The position numbers and the translations under genes are program-made. A DNA stretch of 64,000 nt from Candidatus Devosia phytovorans (GTDB lineage Bacteria; Pseudomonadota; Alphaproteobacteria; Rhizobiales; Devosiaceae), in NCBI GenBank assembly GCA_029202405.1, contig CP119312.1, positions 935,001 to 999,000 on the forward strand. Direction: 5' to 3'. Positions 17,407 to 25,906 of this stretch are shown piece after piece. The notes under the pieces were generated by a model. The model was given only the letters and a program-made list of their open reading frames with translations. It did not search any database and was not told the DNA's origin. The number at the start of each line of letters is the position of its first letter. Positions within the stretch are counted from its first letter, which is position 1.

Positions 17407-20400
17407 GTGAAGACCGCGTTGAAGGCAAGTGTAAGGCAGGTCCGCTGGGCCGCCCTGATCGGCATGGCGGTGCTGGTCATGGCGATGCTTGCGCCTGCCC
17501 ATGCCCAGGAACGCGGCCAGCTCTTTGCCACTCAAGAGCAGGGCTTTGCCCGCCTGATCCTCAGCTTCCCCAGCCGCGACAGCCTCCCAGAATACCGCCT
17601 GCGCATCGAAAACGGGGTCATCTCGATGACGTTCGAGGAGCCGATCTCGGTCGTGCTGCCCGATGTCAGCGTTACCATGCCGGATTACCTGTCGGTGGCC
17701 CGTGTCGATCCCGACGGGCGGGGCTTGCGCATCGGTCTCCGCGCGGCCTTCAACTACAATACGACCGAAGCGGGCGAAAAGCTCTTCATCGACCTGATGC
17801 CCGCCGACTGGCAGGGCCTGCCGCCGGCCCTGCCGCAGGAAATCATCGACGAGCTGGCCGAACGGGCGCGACTGGCGGCCATCGAGGCCGAGCGGGCGCG
17901 CAAGGCCAGTCAGGTCGAAGAGCTCGATCCCCGCGCCACGGTGCGCGTCGGTCGCAATCCGACCTTCCTGCGCCTGCAGTTCGACTGGACCGTGCCGACC
18001 ACGGCCGAATATGTGCAGGAAGAGCAGACCTCGCACCTCGCCTTTGAATGGCCGGTCGAGATCGACCTGCGCGAGCTCAGCCTCGATCTGCCACCCGAAG
18101 TGGCATCGGTTGAATCGCTGGCCACCCCGGACGGGGCGCTGGTGACCCTGCAGATGGCCGAAGGCATCACGCCGCGCTTCTACCAGAATTCACCCACGCA
18201 ATATGTGCTCGATATCGATGTTGCGGGGCAGGGCCTGCCCAGCATCACGCCGGCAAGCCTCGCCGATGGCGTGGCTTCCGAGGCGCAGGCCGAAACTGCC
18301 GCTGCCGCCGAGGCACCGCGCGTCGACATGCTGTTCCCCGAGACCGCCGGCGAGAACGTCACGCCATTCGTCAGCGTGCTCGGTTCGACCGTGCGCGTCG
18401 TCTTCCCCTTCGAGCAGGATACGCCGGCCGCCGTGTTCCGCCGTGGCGACACGGTCTGGCTGGTGTTCGATACGGTTTCGGGCATCGAGGCGCCGAGCCA
18501 GTCGGCGGAGCTCAGTGCGCTCGCCAAGGAATTTACCGTTGTGCCCTCCAGCGATACGCAGGTGGTGCGGGTCGAGTTGTCGCAGGATCGCCTCGCGACG
18601 CTGGGTTCGGAAGGCATGGCCTGGGTGCTGTCGCTGGGCGACATCATGCTCACCCCCACCGAGCCGATCAATCTCAGCCGCCGTCGTGACCTTGAAGGCG
18701 CCTTCGAAGTGGTGGCCGATGTTGCCCGGCCGGGCCGTATCCATGACTTCAGCGATCCGCTGATCGGCGACCAGCTCAAGGTGGTCACGGCCTATCCGCC
18801 GGCGCGCGGCGTGACGCGTACGCTGGACTATGTCGAGTTTTCCGCGCTGCGCAGCGTGCATGGGCTGGTAATCAAGCCCAAGACGCCGGAATTGGAAGTG
18901 TCCGTCGACAATACGCTGGCTGTGCTGTCGACGCCGGGCGGGTTGACGGTTTCGGCCAGCGACATGCCGCGCACCCTCGGTGCTGCCGTGGCGGAAAGCC
19001 TGCGGGGCAGCTTTGTCGATATCGAAGCGCTGGAAGAGCGCGACTATGGTGCGCTCACCGGCCACGTCGAAGAGCTTTCGGCCAAGGCTGCGAGTGCCGA
19101 AGGCCGCGCGCGCGACACGGCCCGGCTGGACCTGGCGCAATATTATGTCGCCAACCGTTTTGCCCATGAGGCTCTGGGCGTGCTTTCCGTCATGGAGGCC
19201 GACCTCAAGTCGGAAGATCTGACGCGCAAAATGCGTTTGACGCGGGCCATTGCCGATACGCTGGCATCCCGTCCCAGGGATGCGCTGGCCATCCTCAATG
19301 GCGATGCAATGGGGCAGGAGGTCGATGCGCTGGTGTGGCGAACGATCGCCCGCGCCGATGCCTATGATTTTCCCGGTGCGCGCACCGATGCGCTGGGCGC
19401 CAATACCATCGTCGAATCCTATCCGGTCTGGGTGCGCAACAGGTTCTATTTCGCCGCGGCGCGCGCTGCGGTTGAAACCAATGATCCGGCCATGGCCGAG
19501 CGTTTCCTTGATCTGATCGATTTCGCCAGCCTCAGCCCGGAGGATGCGAGCCTATTCCATCTGCTGAACGGGCGCACCGACGAGGCGCGCGGCCGCACGC
19601 AGGAGGCGATTGACACCTATGGGCAGGTGATTGCCGCCGATATCCGTCCGACCCGCGCCGAGGCGATCTACCGGACGCTCAAGATGCTCGACGAGCGGGG
19701 TACGCTTGATCTGGCCAAGGCGGCCGAGACGCTATCGGCCGAAGCGCTGCTGTGGCGCGGCAATCCGCTCGAGGCAGACATGCAAGCCATGCTGGCTGAT
19801 TTCTACTTCCGCGATGGCAGCTATCGGCTGGGTTTTGAAACCGTGCGCCAGGCCGTGGGCAGCTATCCCGAAAGCCCGCCGATCAATGCGCTGCGCGACG
19901 AGGCGCAGGCCAAGTTCAGCGAACTCTTCCTCGATGGCGCAGCGGATTCGCTGGGTCCCGTCGAAGCGCTCAGCATCTACTACGATTTCCGCCAGCTCAC
20001 CCCACCGGGCGCGCGCGGCGACGAGATGATCCGCAACCTGGCGCGGCGCCTGGTGCGCGTTGACCTGCTCGACCAGGCCGCGGACCTTTTGGAATACCAG
20101 CTCGACAACCGTCTGCGCGGCGTGGCCAAGACGCAGATCGCGGCTGACCTGGCCGTCATCTACCTCGCCGACCGCCGGCCGCAGGATGCCATTCGCGTGC
20201 TCAACGCAACGCGCCTGCCGGAGATTCCGGAATCGCTGGCGCGGCAACGCCGGATTCTCGAAGCCCGGGCGATGATCGATGGCGGTCGCGACCAGCTGGC
20301 GCTCGACCTGCTGCGCGATGTGACCGGCGAGGATGCGGCCCTGCTGCGCATCGACGCCCATTGGAAGGCGCGGCGCTACTCCGAGGCGAGCGGCGATATC

Positions 20401-20745
20401 GAGGCGCTTTATGCCAGCTCGCCGACGCCACTGCAGCCGCCGGTGCGCATGGGCCTGATCAAGGCTGCGGTCGGCTATGTGCTGGCCGGCGACCAGTTCG
20501 GCCTGTCGCGCCTGCGCGCCAAGTTCGGCGACGGCATGGTGACTAGCCCGGAATGGCCGATGTTCGACCTGGTGACCGGGCAGATCTCGGTCGACAGTCT
20601 CGAATTCAAGGCTGTCGCCGCGCAGGTCTCAGGCGTGGATGGCATCAATGCCTTCCTCGCCTCCTATCGCGATACCTATTCGGGCGAAGGCGCGCTGGCG
20701 CCGCTCAACGCCACCCAGCCGAGCGCGGGGATGGCTTCGAACTGA
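17407..20745 (+). CDS. Large exported protein of the flagellar cluster (beta domains plus TPR-like solenoid)
   Basis: 1112 residues. The signal peptide ends at APAHAQERG. Residues ~35-150 form a beta-rich AMIN-like unit (FARLILSFPSRDSLPEYRL ... GEKLFIDLMPADW). A second similar unit covers ~180-290 (FLRLQFDWTVP ... TQYVLDIDV), a third ~310-520. From ~560 to the end it is alpha-helical with TPR-like pairs (ARLDLAQYYVANRFAHEAL, LYHLLNGRTDEARG-like segments). GTG start at 17407, follows motE on the same strand. I know such proteins only as unnamed members of alphaproteobacterial flagellar loci. By position it could be a MotE client or a periplasmic motor scaffold; this is inference. Codon use matches its neighbours. 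Confidence 0.72.
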   Translation: MKTALKASVRQVRWAALIGMAVLVMAMLAPAHAQERGQLFATQEQGFARLILSFPSRDSLPEYRLRIENGVISMTFEEPISVVLPDVSVTMPDYLSVARVDPDGRGLRIGLRAAFNYNTTEAGEKLFIDLMPADWQGLPPALPQEIIDELAERARLAAIEAERARKASQVEELDPRATVRVGRNPTFLRLQFDWTVPTTAEYVQEEQTSHLAFEWPVEIDLRELSLDLPPEVASVESLATPDGALVTLQMAEGITPRFYQNSPTQYVLDIDVAGQGLPSITPASLADGVASEAQAETAAAAEAPRVDMLFPETAGENVTPFVSVLGSTVRVVFPFEQDTPAAVFRRGDTVWLVFDTVSGIEAPSQSAELSALAKEFTVVPSSDTQVVRVELSQDRLATLGSEGMAWVLSLGDIMLTPTEPINLSRRRDLEGAFEVVADVARPGRIHDFSDPLIGDQLKVVTAYPPARGVTRTLDYVEFSALRSVHGLVIKPKTPELEVSVDNTLAVLSTPGGLTVSASDMPRTLGAAVAESLRGSFVDIEALEERDYGALTGHVEELSAKAASAEGRARDTARLDLAQYYVANRFAHEALGVLSVMEADLKSEDLTRKMRLTRAIADTLASRPRDALAILNGDAMGQEVDALVWRTIARADAYDFPGARTDALGANTIVESYPVWVRNRFYFAAARAAVETNDPAMAERFLDLIDFASLSPEDASLFHLLNGRTDEARGRTQEAIDTYGQVIAADIRPTRAEAIYRTLKMLDERGTLDLAKAAETLSAEALLWRGNPLEADMQAMLADFYFRDGSYRLGFETVRQAVGSYPESPPINALRDEAQAKFSELFLDGAADSLGPVEALSIYYDFRQLTPPGARGDEMIRNLARRLVRVDLLDQAADLLEYQLDNRLRGVAKTQIAADLAVIYLADRRPQDAIRVLNATRLPEIPESLARQRRILEARAMIDGGRDQLALDLLRDVTGEDAALLRIDAHWKARRYSEASGDIEALYASSPTPLQPPVRMGLIKAAVGYVLAGDQFGLSRLRAKFGDGMVTSPEWPMFDLVTGQISVDSLEFKAVAAQVSGVDGINAFLASYRDTYSGEGALAPLNATQPSAGMASN

Positions 20746-20771
20746 TATCTGCCGGGGGCTGACCCGCGTCG

Positions 20772-21557
20772 TCAGCCGCTGACGAAACTTCTCACCAGCG
20801 AGCCGGCCACCAGATACCAGCCATCGACAAGCACGAAGAAGATCAGCTTGAAGGGCAGCGAGATGACCACCGGGGGCAGCATCATCATGCCCATGCTCAT
20901 CAGCACCGAGGCCACGACCATGTCGATGACCACGAAGGGCAGGAACAGCAGGAAGCCGATTTCGAAGGCGCGGCGGAGTTCCGAGATCATGAAGGCCGGA
21001 ATCAGCAGCTGCAGCGGAATGGCTTCGGGCTCGTCGGGGACCGGGGCGTCGGTCAGGTCGTAGAAAAGGCTCAGATCCTGTTCGCGGACATTGGCGCGCA
21101 TGAATTCATGCAGCGGCGCGGACCCCAGCTCGAAGGCTTCGGTAATCTCGATCTCGCCGGCAAGGAGCGGAGCGATGCCCTGGTCGTAGCTCTGCTGCAG
21201 CGTCGGCTGCATGACGAAGAGGGTAAGGAAGAGCGCGAGCGATACCATCACCGAGTTGGGCGGCGCGGTCTGCAGGCCAATGGCGGTGCGGAGCAGGGAG
21301 AGCACCACGACGATGCGCGTGAAGCTCGTCACCATGACCAGCATGGAGGGCGCCAGCGAGAGCAGGGTGATGAGCCCGATGATCTGGATGGCGCGTTCGG
21401 TGATGGTGGTGTCGTCGCCGAAGTCGATCGACACATCCTGGCCAAAGGCCAGGCTCGGCGTCAGCGCCAGAAGGAGCAGCGCCGCAATGCCGGCAAGGGG
21501 TGCGAGCCGCCGCAGGCGCGACGGCGCAGCCTTACTTGCGGTTAGCCTCGTTGTCAT
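20772..21557 (-). CDS. fliP: Flagellar export gate protein FliP
   Basis: 261 residues from ATG 21557. N-terminal signal sequence (residues ~18-40, LAGIAALLLLALTPSLAFG), then the FliP core: SLAPSMLVMVTSFTRIVVVLSLLR, TLFVMQPTL, LQLLIPAFMISELRRAFEIG and LPFKLIFFVLVDGW. FliP forms the export gate channel with FliQ and FliR. A TTG at 21566 also fits the frame but ATG 21557 is preferred. The gene overlaps the end of fliO by 26 nt. It converges with the 1112-residue gene, leaving only 26 nt between the stops. Confidence 0.96.
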   Translation of the reverse strand: MTTRLTASKAAPSRLRRLAPLAGIAALLLLALTPSLAFGQDVSIDFGDDTTITERAIQIIGLITLLSLAPSMLVMVTSFTRIVVVLSLLRTAIGLQTAPPNSVMVSLALFLTLFVMQPTLQQSYDQGIAPLLAGEIEITEAFELGSAPLHEFMRANVREQDLSLFYDLTDAPVPDEPEAIPLQLLIPAFMISELRRAFEIGFLLFLPFVVIDMVVASVLMSMGMMMLPPVVISLPFKLIFFVLVDGWYLVAGSLVRSFVSG

Positions 21558-22170
21558 TGTCGACAAAGTCGGAGCTTTCTACGTCACGCCGTGCCCTGTC
21601 CTCTTTAGCTGAGTCGGCGACGGAGACGACGGGAGCCGTGGAGTTTTCGGGGGAAATCGAAGCATCTGCGTCCTTTACCGGGCGCAGCAGGCCGGTGTGA
21701 CGCAGCGAGAGGTGCTGCTTCTTGCCGGTGTTCTGGCCCAGCTGCTGGAGCTGTTCGATGGCGGTCGCCGGCGGCGCCTTGGGCTGTGCAGACGGCTGTG
21801 GTGCGATCGGCGCCATGGGCGGCTTGCGGCTCGGAACCGTCGGGATGGGGCGGCGGCTGGGCTGGGCGGCGGGCGCTGCCTCGACCTCGATGCCGCCTTC
21901 GATCAGCAGGTCCTGCGCGCCACCGACCAGGATCAGGTGCTCGACATTGTCGCGGCGGATGATCAGCAGCTGCCGCTTGGGATCGAGCGCCAGGGAGTCG
22001 ATGACGGCGAGGCGCCGGTTGCGGCCGCGCGTGACATTACCGGTGGCGTTGAACAGCAGCTTGAGGAGCCAGAGCACCAGCAATATGGCGGCGATGACGG
22101 CCACGAGGGCGAAAACCGCGGTGAGCACGGTATTGTTCGAACCGCCAAAAAGGCTGGTGAGGAAGTTCAT
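21532..22170 (-). CDS. fliO: Flagellar biosynthetic protein FliO
   Basis: 212 residues. One membrane helix (residues 15-40, TAVFALVAVIAAILLVLWLLKLL) and the FliO domain with RRLAVIDSLALDPKRQLLIIRRDNVEHLI and LLVGG-type motif, then a long Pro/Ala/Gln-rich cytoplasmic tail that is not conserved in the family. FliO helps FliP assemble into the export gate. GGAG precedes the ATG. First gene of a two-gene leftward unit with fliP; it faces flgB across a control region with a consensus CtrA box. Confidence 0.9.
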   Translation of the reverse strand: MNFLTSLFGGSNNTVLTAVFALVAVIAAILLVLWLLKLLFNATGNVTRGRNRRLAVIDSLALDPKRQLLIIRRDNVEHLILVGGAQDLLIEGGIEVEAAPAAQPSRRPIPTVPSRKPPMAPIAPQPSAQPKAPPATAIEQLQQLGQNTGKKQHLSLRHTGLLRPVKDADASISPENSTAPVVSVADSAKEDRARRDVESSDFVDNDNEANRK

Positions 22171-22276
22171 TTCTGCTCCAAACAGTCGTCAGCCCGAATC
22201 CGGGCGGCACATACTGCCTACCACATCCGCAGAAATGTGCAGAATGCGAGGCAGGCATGGCCCTAAACCGCATCGG

Positions 22277-22293
22277 TTAACGGTTGATTAACC
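22277..22293 (+). promoter_or_regulatory. Consensus CtrA box between fliO and flgB
   Basis: TTAA-N7-TTAACC, an exact match to the CtrA full-site consensus, 61 nt before the flgB start and 107 nt before the fliO start on the other strand. One box could serve both operons. Confidence 0.7.
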
Positions 22294-22353
22294 ATAGGGC
22301 GGCAAGATTTGCCTATCGCGGTCATTTCCGAGACTCGCGGGAGGCGTCGCCCA

Positions 22354-22761
22354 ATGGGCCTTATCAATATGCCGGTGTTTTCGGCACTCACAGACAAGAT
22401 GCGCTGGCATCAGGCCCGTCAAGGCCTGCTGGCCGAGAACGTGGCCAATGCCGAGACCCCCGGGTTCAAGGGGCGGGATCTGGCGCAATATGACTATGGC
22501 GACCGCAAGACGGCAATGTCCTCGGCGACGGTGACGACCACGGCGACGCAGCCGATGCATTTTTCGGTCGGCAGTGCGGAAGGCAGCGCCTTTGGCGCGC
22601 AGCGCATGGCCAATTTCGAAATCACGCCGGAAGGCAATGGGGTGACGCTCGAAGACGAGATGATGAAGGTCACCACCAATATGATGGACTACCAGGCGGC
22701 GACCGGCCTCTACCAGAAATCCATCAGCATTATCAAAACCGCCCTCGGGCGTCAGGCATAG
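22354..22761 (+). CDS. flgB: Flagellar proximal rod protein FlgB
   Basis: 135 residues, with the FlgB motif RQGLLAENVANAETPGFKGRD near the N-terminus and a C-terminal rod helix (MMDYQAATGLYQKSISIIKT). Start 22354 is taken because GGGAGG sits 9 nt upstream; the frame extends further but into the promoter. It begins the rightward unit flgB-flgC-fliE, 13 nt before flgC. Confidence 0.96.
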   Translation: MGLINMPVFSALTDKMRWHQARQGLLAENVANAETPGFKGRDLAQYDYGDRKTAMSSATVTTTATQPMHFSVGSAEGSAFGAQRMANFEITPEGNGVTLEDEMMKVTTNMMDYQAATGLYQKSISIIKTALGRQA

Positions 22762-22774
22762 GCGGTAGGCGCAG

Positions 22775-23185
22775 ATGGACTTTAACTCGTCGATGAAGAT
22801 TGCCGCCACGGGCCTGCATGCCCAGACGGCGCGCATGCGGGTGCTGGCGGAAAACCTCGCCAATGCCGACTCGGCCGGCAAGGCGCCGGGCGAAGAGCCC
22901 TATCGCCGCCGCATCCCGACCTTTCAGACGGTCTTTGACGCCGAAGTGGGCGGCAAGATCGTCGAAGTGGGCAAGCTCGCCTATGACATGAGCGACTTTT
23001 CCACGCGCTACGAACCGGGCCATCCGGCCGCCGACGAGCGGGGCTATGTGCAATATCCCAACGTCAATTCCCTCGTTGAATCGATGGACATGCGCGAGGC
23101 GCAGCGCACCTACGAGGCCAATCTCAACGTCGTCACCGTGACGCGGCAGATGCTCGGGCGCACGCTCGACATTTTGCGCGGTTAA
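22775..23185 (+). CDS. flgC: Flagellar proximal rod protein FlgC
   Basis: 136 residues, family length. N-terminal KIAATGLHAQTARMRVLAEN with NLANADS, and C-terminal VESMDMREAQRTYEANLNVV. Together with FlgB, FlgF and FliE it forms the proximal rod in the periplasm. Ten nucleotides separate it from fliE. Confidence 0.97.
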   Translation: MDFNSSMKIAATGLHAQTARMRVLAENLANADSAGKAPGEEPYRRRIPTFQTVFDAEVGGKIVEVGKLAYDMSDFSTRYEPGHPAADERGYVQYPNVNSLVESMDMREAQRTYEANLNVVTVTRQMLGRTLDILRG

Positions 23186-23195
23186 GGAGCCATAA

Positions 23196-23531
23196 ATGGC
23201 CATCTCCACTCCCTTCAATGCCGCGACCGCTGCCTATGGCAATGCCAGCCGGCTGATCAACCAGGCCGCCAAGCCCAGTACCGACCTGATGGCGCTGGCC
23301 AACCAGGGCAATGGCAACAGCTTTGCCGACATGCTGGCCAGCCAGGTGCAGGGCGTGGTCGAGCAGGGCGCCGCGACCAACCAGATGTCGCTCGACATGG
23401 TCAATGGCAAGGCCAATGTGGTCGACATGGTCACCGCGCTCAGCGAGACCGAAATCGCCATCCAGAGCATGGTCACCGTCCGCGACCGGGTGATCTCGGC
23501 CTATGAAGAAATCATGCGCATGCCGATTTGA
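23196..23531 (+). CDS. fliE: Flagellar hook-basal body complex protein FliE
   Basis: 111 residues. The conserved C-terminal helices NQMSLDMVNGKANVVDMVTA and ALSETEIAIQSMVTVRDRV are typical for FliE, which links the MS-ring to the rod. AGGAG precedes the ATG. Third gene of the flgB unit. Confidence 0.95.
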   Translation: MAISTPFNAATAAYGNASRLINQAAKPSTDLMALANQGNGNSFADMLASQVQGVVEQGAATNQMSLDMVNGKANVVDMVTALSETEIAIQSMVTVRDRVISAYEEIMRMPI

Positions 23532-23559
23532 TCGGCACATGCATCGCTCATCGGGCGCG

Positions 23560-23576
23560 TTAGGATTATCTTAACC
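23560..23576 (+). promoter_or_regulatory. CtrA-like box upstream of fliQ
   Basis: TTAG-N7-TTAACC, one base off the CtrA consensus, in the 74-nt gap between fliE and fliQ. It is 29 nt before the fliQ start, which suggests a separate promoter for fliQ-fliR-flhB. Confidence 0.5.
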
Positions 23577-23605
23577 CCGCGCGATTCGTGCGCAGGAAGG
23601 CCAAG

Positions 23606-23872
23606 ATGACCGGCGCCGAAGTTCTCGACATTTCCAGTGACGGCATCTGGGTGCTGATCATCGTCTCGGCGCCGATGATGATTGTCGGCCTCGTGGTCGG
23701 CGTGATCATCGCGCTGTTCCAGGCGCTGACGCAGATCCAGGAACAGACCCTGGTCTTCGTGCCCAAGATCATCGCCATCTTCGTCACCATGCTGCTGACC
23801 CTGCCATTCGTCGGCGCCACCATGGGCGGCTATATGAACCGCGTGGTCGACATGATCATCGTGGGCGGCTGA
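23606..23872 (+). CDS. fliQ: Flagellar export gate protein FliQ
   Basis: 88 residues with two membrane helices and the family core PMMIVGLVVGVIIALFQAL, TQIQEQTLVFVPK. Start at MTGAEVL with AGGAAGG ahead of it rather than at 23588. FliQ is part of the FliPQR gate. The stop is 2 nt ahead of the fliR GTG. Confidence 0.96.
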   Translation: MTGAEVLDISSDGIWVLIIVSAPMMIVGLVVGVIIALFQALTQIQEQTLVFVPKIIAIFVTMLLTLPFVGATMGGYMNRVVDMIIVGG

Positions 23873-23874
23873 GC

Positions 23875-24642
23875 GTGACCGTCGGGCTCGACTGGCTGCC
23901 CAGCACCGCCTTCATCTATCTGCTGCTGTTTGCGCGGATCGGTTCGATCCTGATGCTGATGCCGGCGCTGGGCGAGGACATGATCCCGGTCCGCATGCGC
24001 CTCAGCTTTGCCCTGGCCTTCACGCTGGTGGTCTATCCGCTGCTGGCCGACAGCATGCCGGCCATGCCGGACAATTTCATGGTGATCCTGACGCTGCTGC
24101 TGCACGAGATCGCCATCGGGCTGATCCTGGGCGCCATCGTGCGCATCACCGTCATGGCGACGCAGGTGGCCGGCGCCATCATCGCCTTCCAGACAGGCCT
24201 GTCGGCCGCCATGGCCGCCGATCCGACGCAGGTGGGCGTGCAGGGCGCGGTGTTCGGCAGCTTCCTGAGCTTTCTGGGCATGGTGCTGATCTTTGCCACG
24301 GACCTGCATCACGTGGCGCTCGCGGCGACCTATGACAGCTACATGGTGTTTCCGCTCGATGCGCCGCTGATGTTCGACGATGCCGCGCAGCTCGCGATCC
24401 GCACCGTCGCCTCGGCCTTTACCATTGGCGTACAGATGTCGGCGCCCTTCATCGTCTTCGGGCTGGTGTTCAACCTGGGCGCGGGAATCCTGGCCAAGCT
24501 GATGCCGGCGCTGCAGGTCTATTTCGTGCTGATGCCGGCCAATATCGCGCTCGGGCTCATCCTCTTTGCCCTGGTGCTGACCTCGATGATGGGCTGGTAT
24601 CTGACCGCTTTTGAAAATCACCTCGCGATGTGGAGGGGCTAA
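23875..24642 (+). CDS. fliR: Flagellar export gate protein FliR
   Basis: 255 residues, six or so membrane helices, with FARIGSILMLMPALGEDMIP, the ATQVAGAIIAFQTGLS segment and the GLVFNLGAGILAKLMPALQV block that characterise FliR. GTG start. Its stop codon TAA overlaps the flhB start as TAATG, so the two are translationally coupled. Confidence 0.96.
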   Translation: MTVGLDWLPSTAFIYLLLFARIGSILMLMPALGEDMIPVRMRLSFALAFTLVVYPLLADSMPAMPDNFMVILTLLLHEIAIGLILGAIVRITVMATQVAGAIIAFQTGLSAAMAADPTQVGVQGAVFGSFLSFLGMVLIFATDLHHVALAATYDSYMVFPLDAPLMFDDAAQLAIRTVASAFTIGVQMSAPFIVFGLVFNLGAGILAKLMPALQVYFVLMPANIALGLILFALVLTSMMGWYLTAFENHLAMWRG

Positions 24643-25724
24643 TGTCTGACGAAGCCCCCGAGAACGACTCAAAAACAGAAGACCCTTCCCAAAAGAAGCT
24701 GCAGGACGCGCGCGAGAAGGGCGACGTGGCAAAGAGCCAGGAGGTCGTCACCTGGTTCATGCTGCTGGGGTCTGCCGCGATCTTTGCCGGCATGGGGCCG
24801 GGGGCGGCGGCAAGTCTGGCCGAAGCGCTCAAGGTGCTGATGATGAATGCCGACCGCTTCGATCTCAGCGGCGCCGGCTTTTCCGCCTTCGTCACCAGCC
24901 TCACCTATACGCTGCTGGGCATTGTGCTGATCCCGCTGATCATCCTCTCGGTCTGCGCGATCCTTGCCAATCTGATCCAGCACCAGCCGCTGTTTTCCGG
25001 CGAGCCGGTGAAACCAAAATTCTCCAAGGTTTCCCCGCTGGCCGGGTTCAAGCGCCTGTTCTCGGGCGAGTCGCTGGTCAATTTCGGCAAGGGGCTGCTC
25101 AAGATCTCGGTGGTCGGCGCCGTGGTGATCATGGTGGTGTGGCCCGAGCGCGACCGGCTCGACACGATGATGACGGCCGATCCGCTGATTATCCTGGCCG
25201 ATTTCCAGGAGCTCGGCGTCAAGATCTTCATGGCCGTGCTGATCGTGGTCACCGCGATTGCCGGTGCCGACTATTTCTACGTCCGCCAGAAGTGGTGGAA
25301 GAAGCAGATGATGACGCTGCAGGAGACGCGCGACGAATACAAGCAGATGGAAGGCGACCCGCACGTCAAGGGCAAGCTGCGCCAGCTGCGCCACGAGAAG
25401 TCGCGCAAGCGCATGATGGCCGCCGTGCCCGATGCCACCGTGGTCATCACCAACCCGACCCACTTTGCCGTGGCGCTCAAATACGACAAGGGCATGAAGG
25501 CCCCGCAATGCGTGGCCAAGGGCGCTGATGCCGTGGCCTTCCGCATTCGCGAGCTGGCCAAGGAAAATGACGTGCCGATCGTCGAAAACCCGCCCCTGGC
25601 GCGTGCGCTCTTCGCCACGGTCGAGGTCGACGACGTCATCCCCGGCGAGCATTTCCAGGCGGTGGCCGAAGTCATCGGCTTCGTGATGCGGCTCAAGCGC
25701 GGGGCGGGGTGGAAGGCGGGGTAG
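24642..25724 (+). CDS. flhB: Flagellar export switch protein FlhB
   Basis: 360 residues. Cytoplasmic start SKTEDPSQKKLQDAREKGDV, four membrane helices (about 36-210), and a cytoplasmic domain with the self-cleavage motif NPTH at Asn271-Pro272, almost the same place as in E. coli. FlhB switches export from hook to filament substrates. GGAGGGG precedes the ATG. Last flagellar gene on this strand; a palindromic element and cckA follow. Confidence 0.97.
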   Translation: MSDEAPENDSKTEDPSQKKLQDAREKGDVAKSQEVVTWFMLLGSAAIFAGMGPGAAASLAEALKVLMMNADRFDLSGAGFSAFVTSLTYTLLGIVLIPLIILSVCAILANLIQHQPLFSGEPVKPKFSKVSPLAGFKRLFSGESLVNFGKGLLKISVVGAVVIMVVWPERDRLDTMMTADPLIILADFQELGVKIFMAVLIVVTAIAGADYFYVRQKWWKKQMMTLQETRDEYKQMEGDPHVKGKLRQLRHEKSRKRMMAAVPDATVVITNPTHFAVALKYDKGMKAPQCVAKGADAVAFRIRELAKENDVPIVENPPLARALFATVEVDDVIPGEHFQAVAEVIGFVMRLKRGAGWKAG

Positions 25725-25729
25725 GGAGA

Positions 25730-25776
25730 ATACCCCCACCTATCCTTCCCCTGTCAGGGGGAGGTTAGGAGGGGTA
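25730..25776. repeat. C/G-rich palindromic element between flhB and cckA
   Basis: Imperfect inverted repeat: ataccccc ... cttcccctg and gggggaggttaggagggg ... tat around a cctgtcagg centre. It resembles the tccccttgaggga-type units at 57966-58118 and may act as a terminator for flhB. Confidence 0.5.
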
Positions 25777-25906
25777 TCCTCTTACCTGCAACCCAAAAGC
25801 CGCACCGTGCGCCGTGGCGATGTGAATAAGCGTCAGACGTCTCCCGTAGAGTCAGCCCATTTGCTAGACCAGTGTAGAGGGCCTGATTCGGGCCGAATCA
25901 TCGGTT

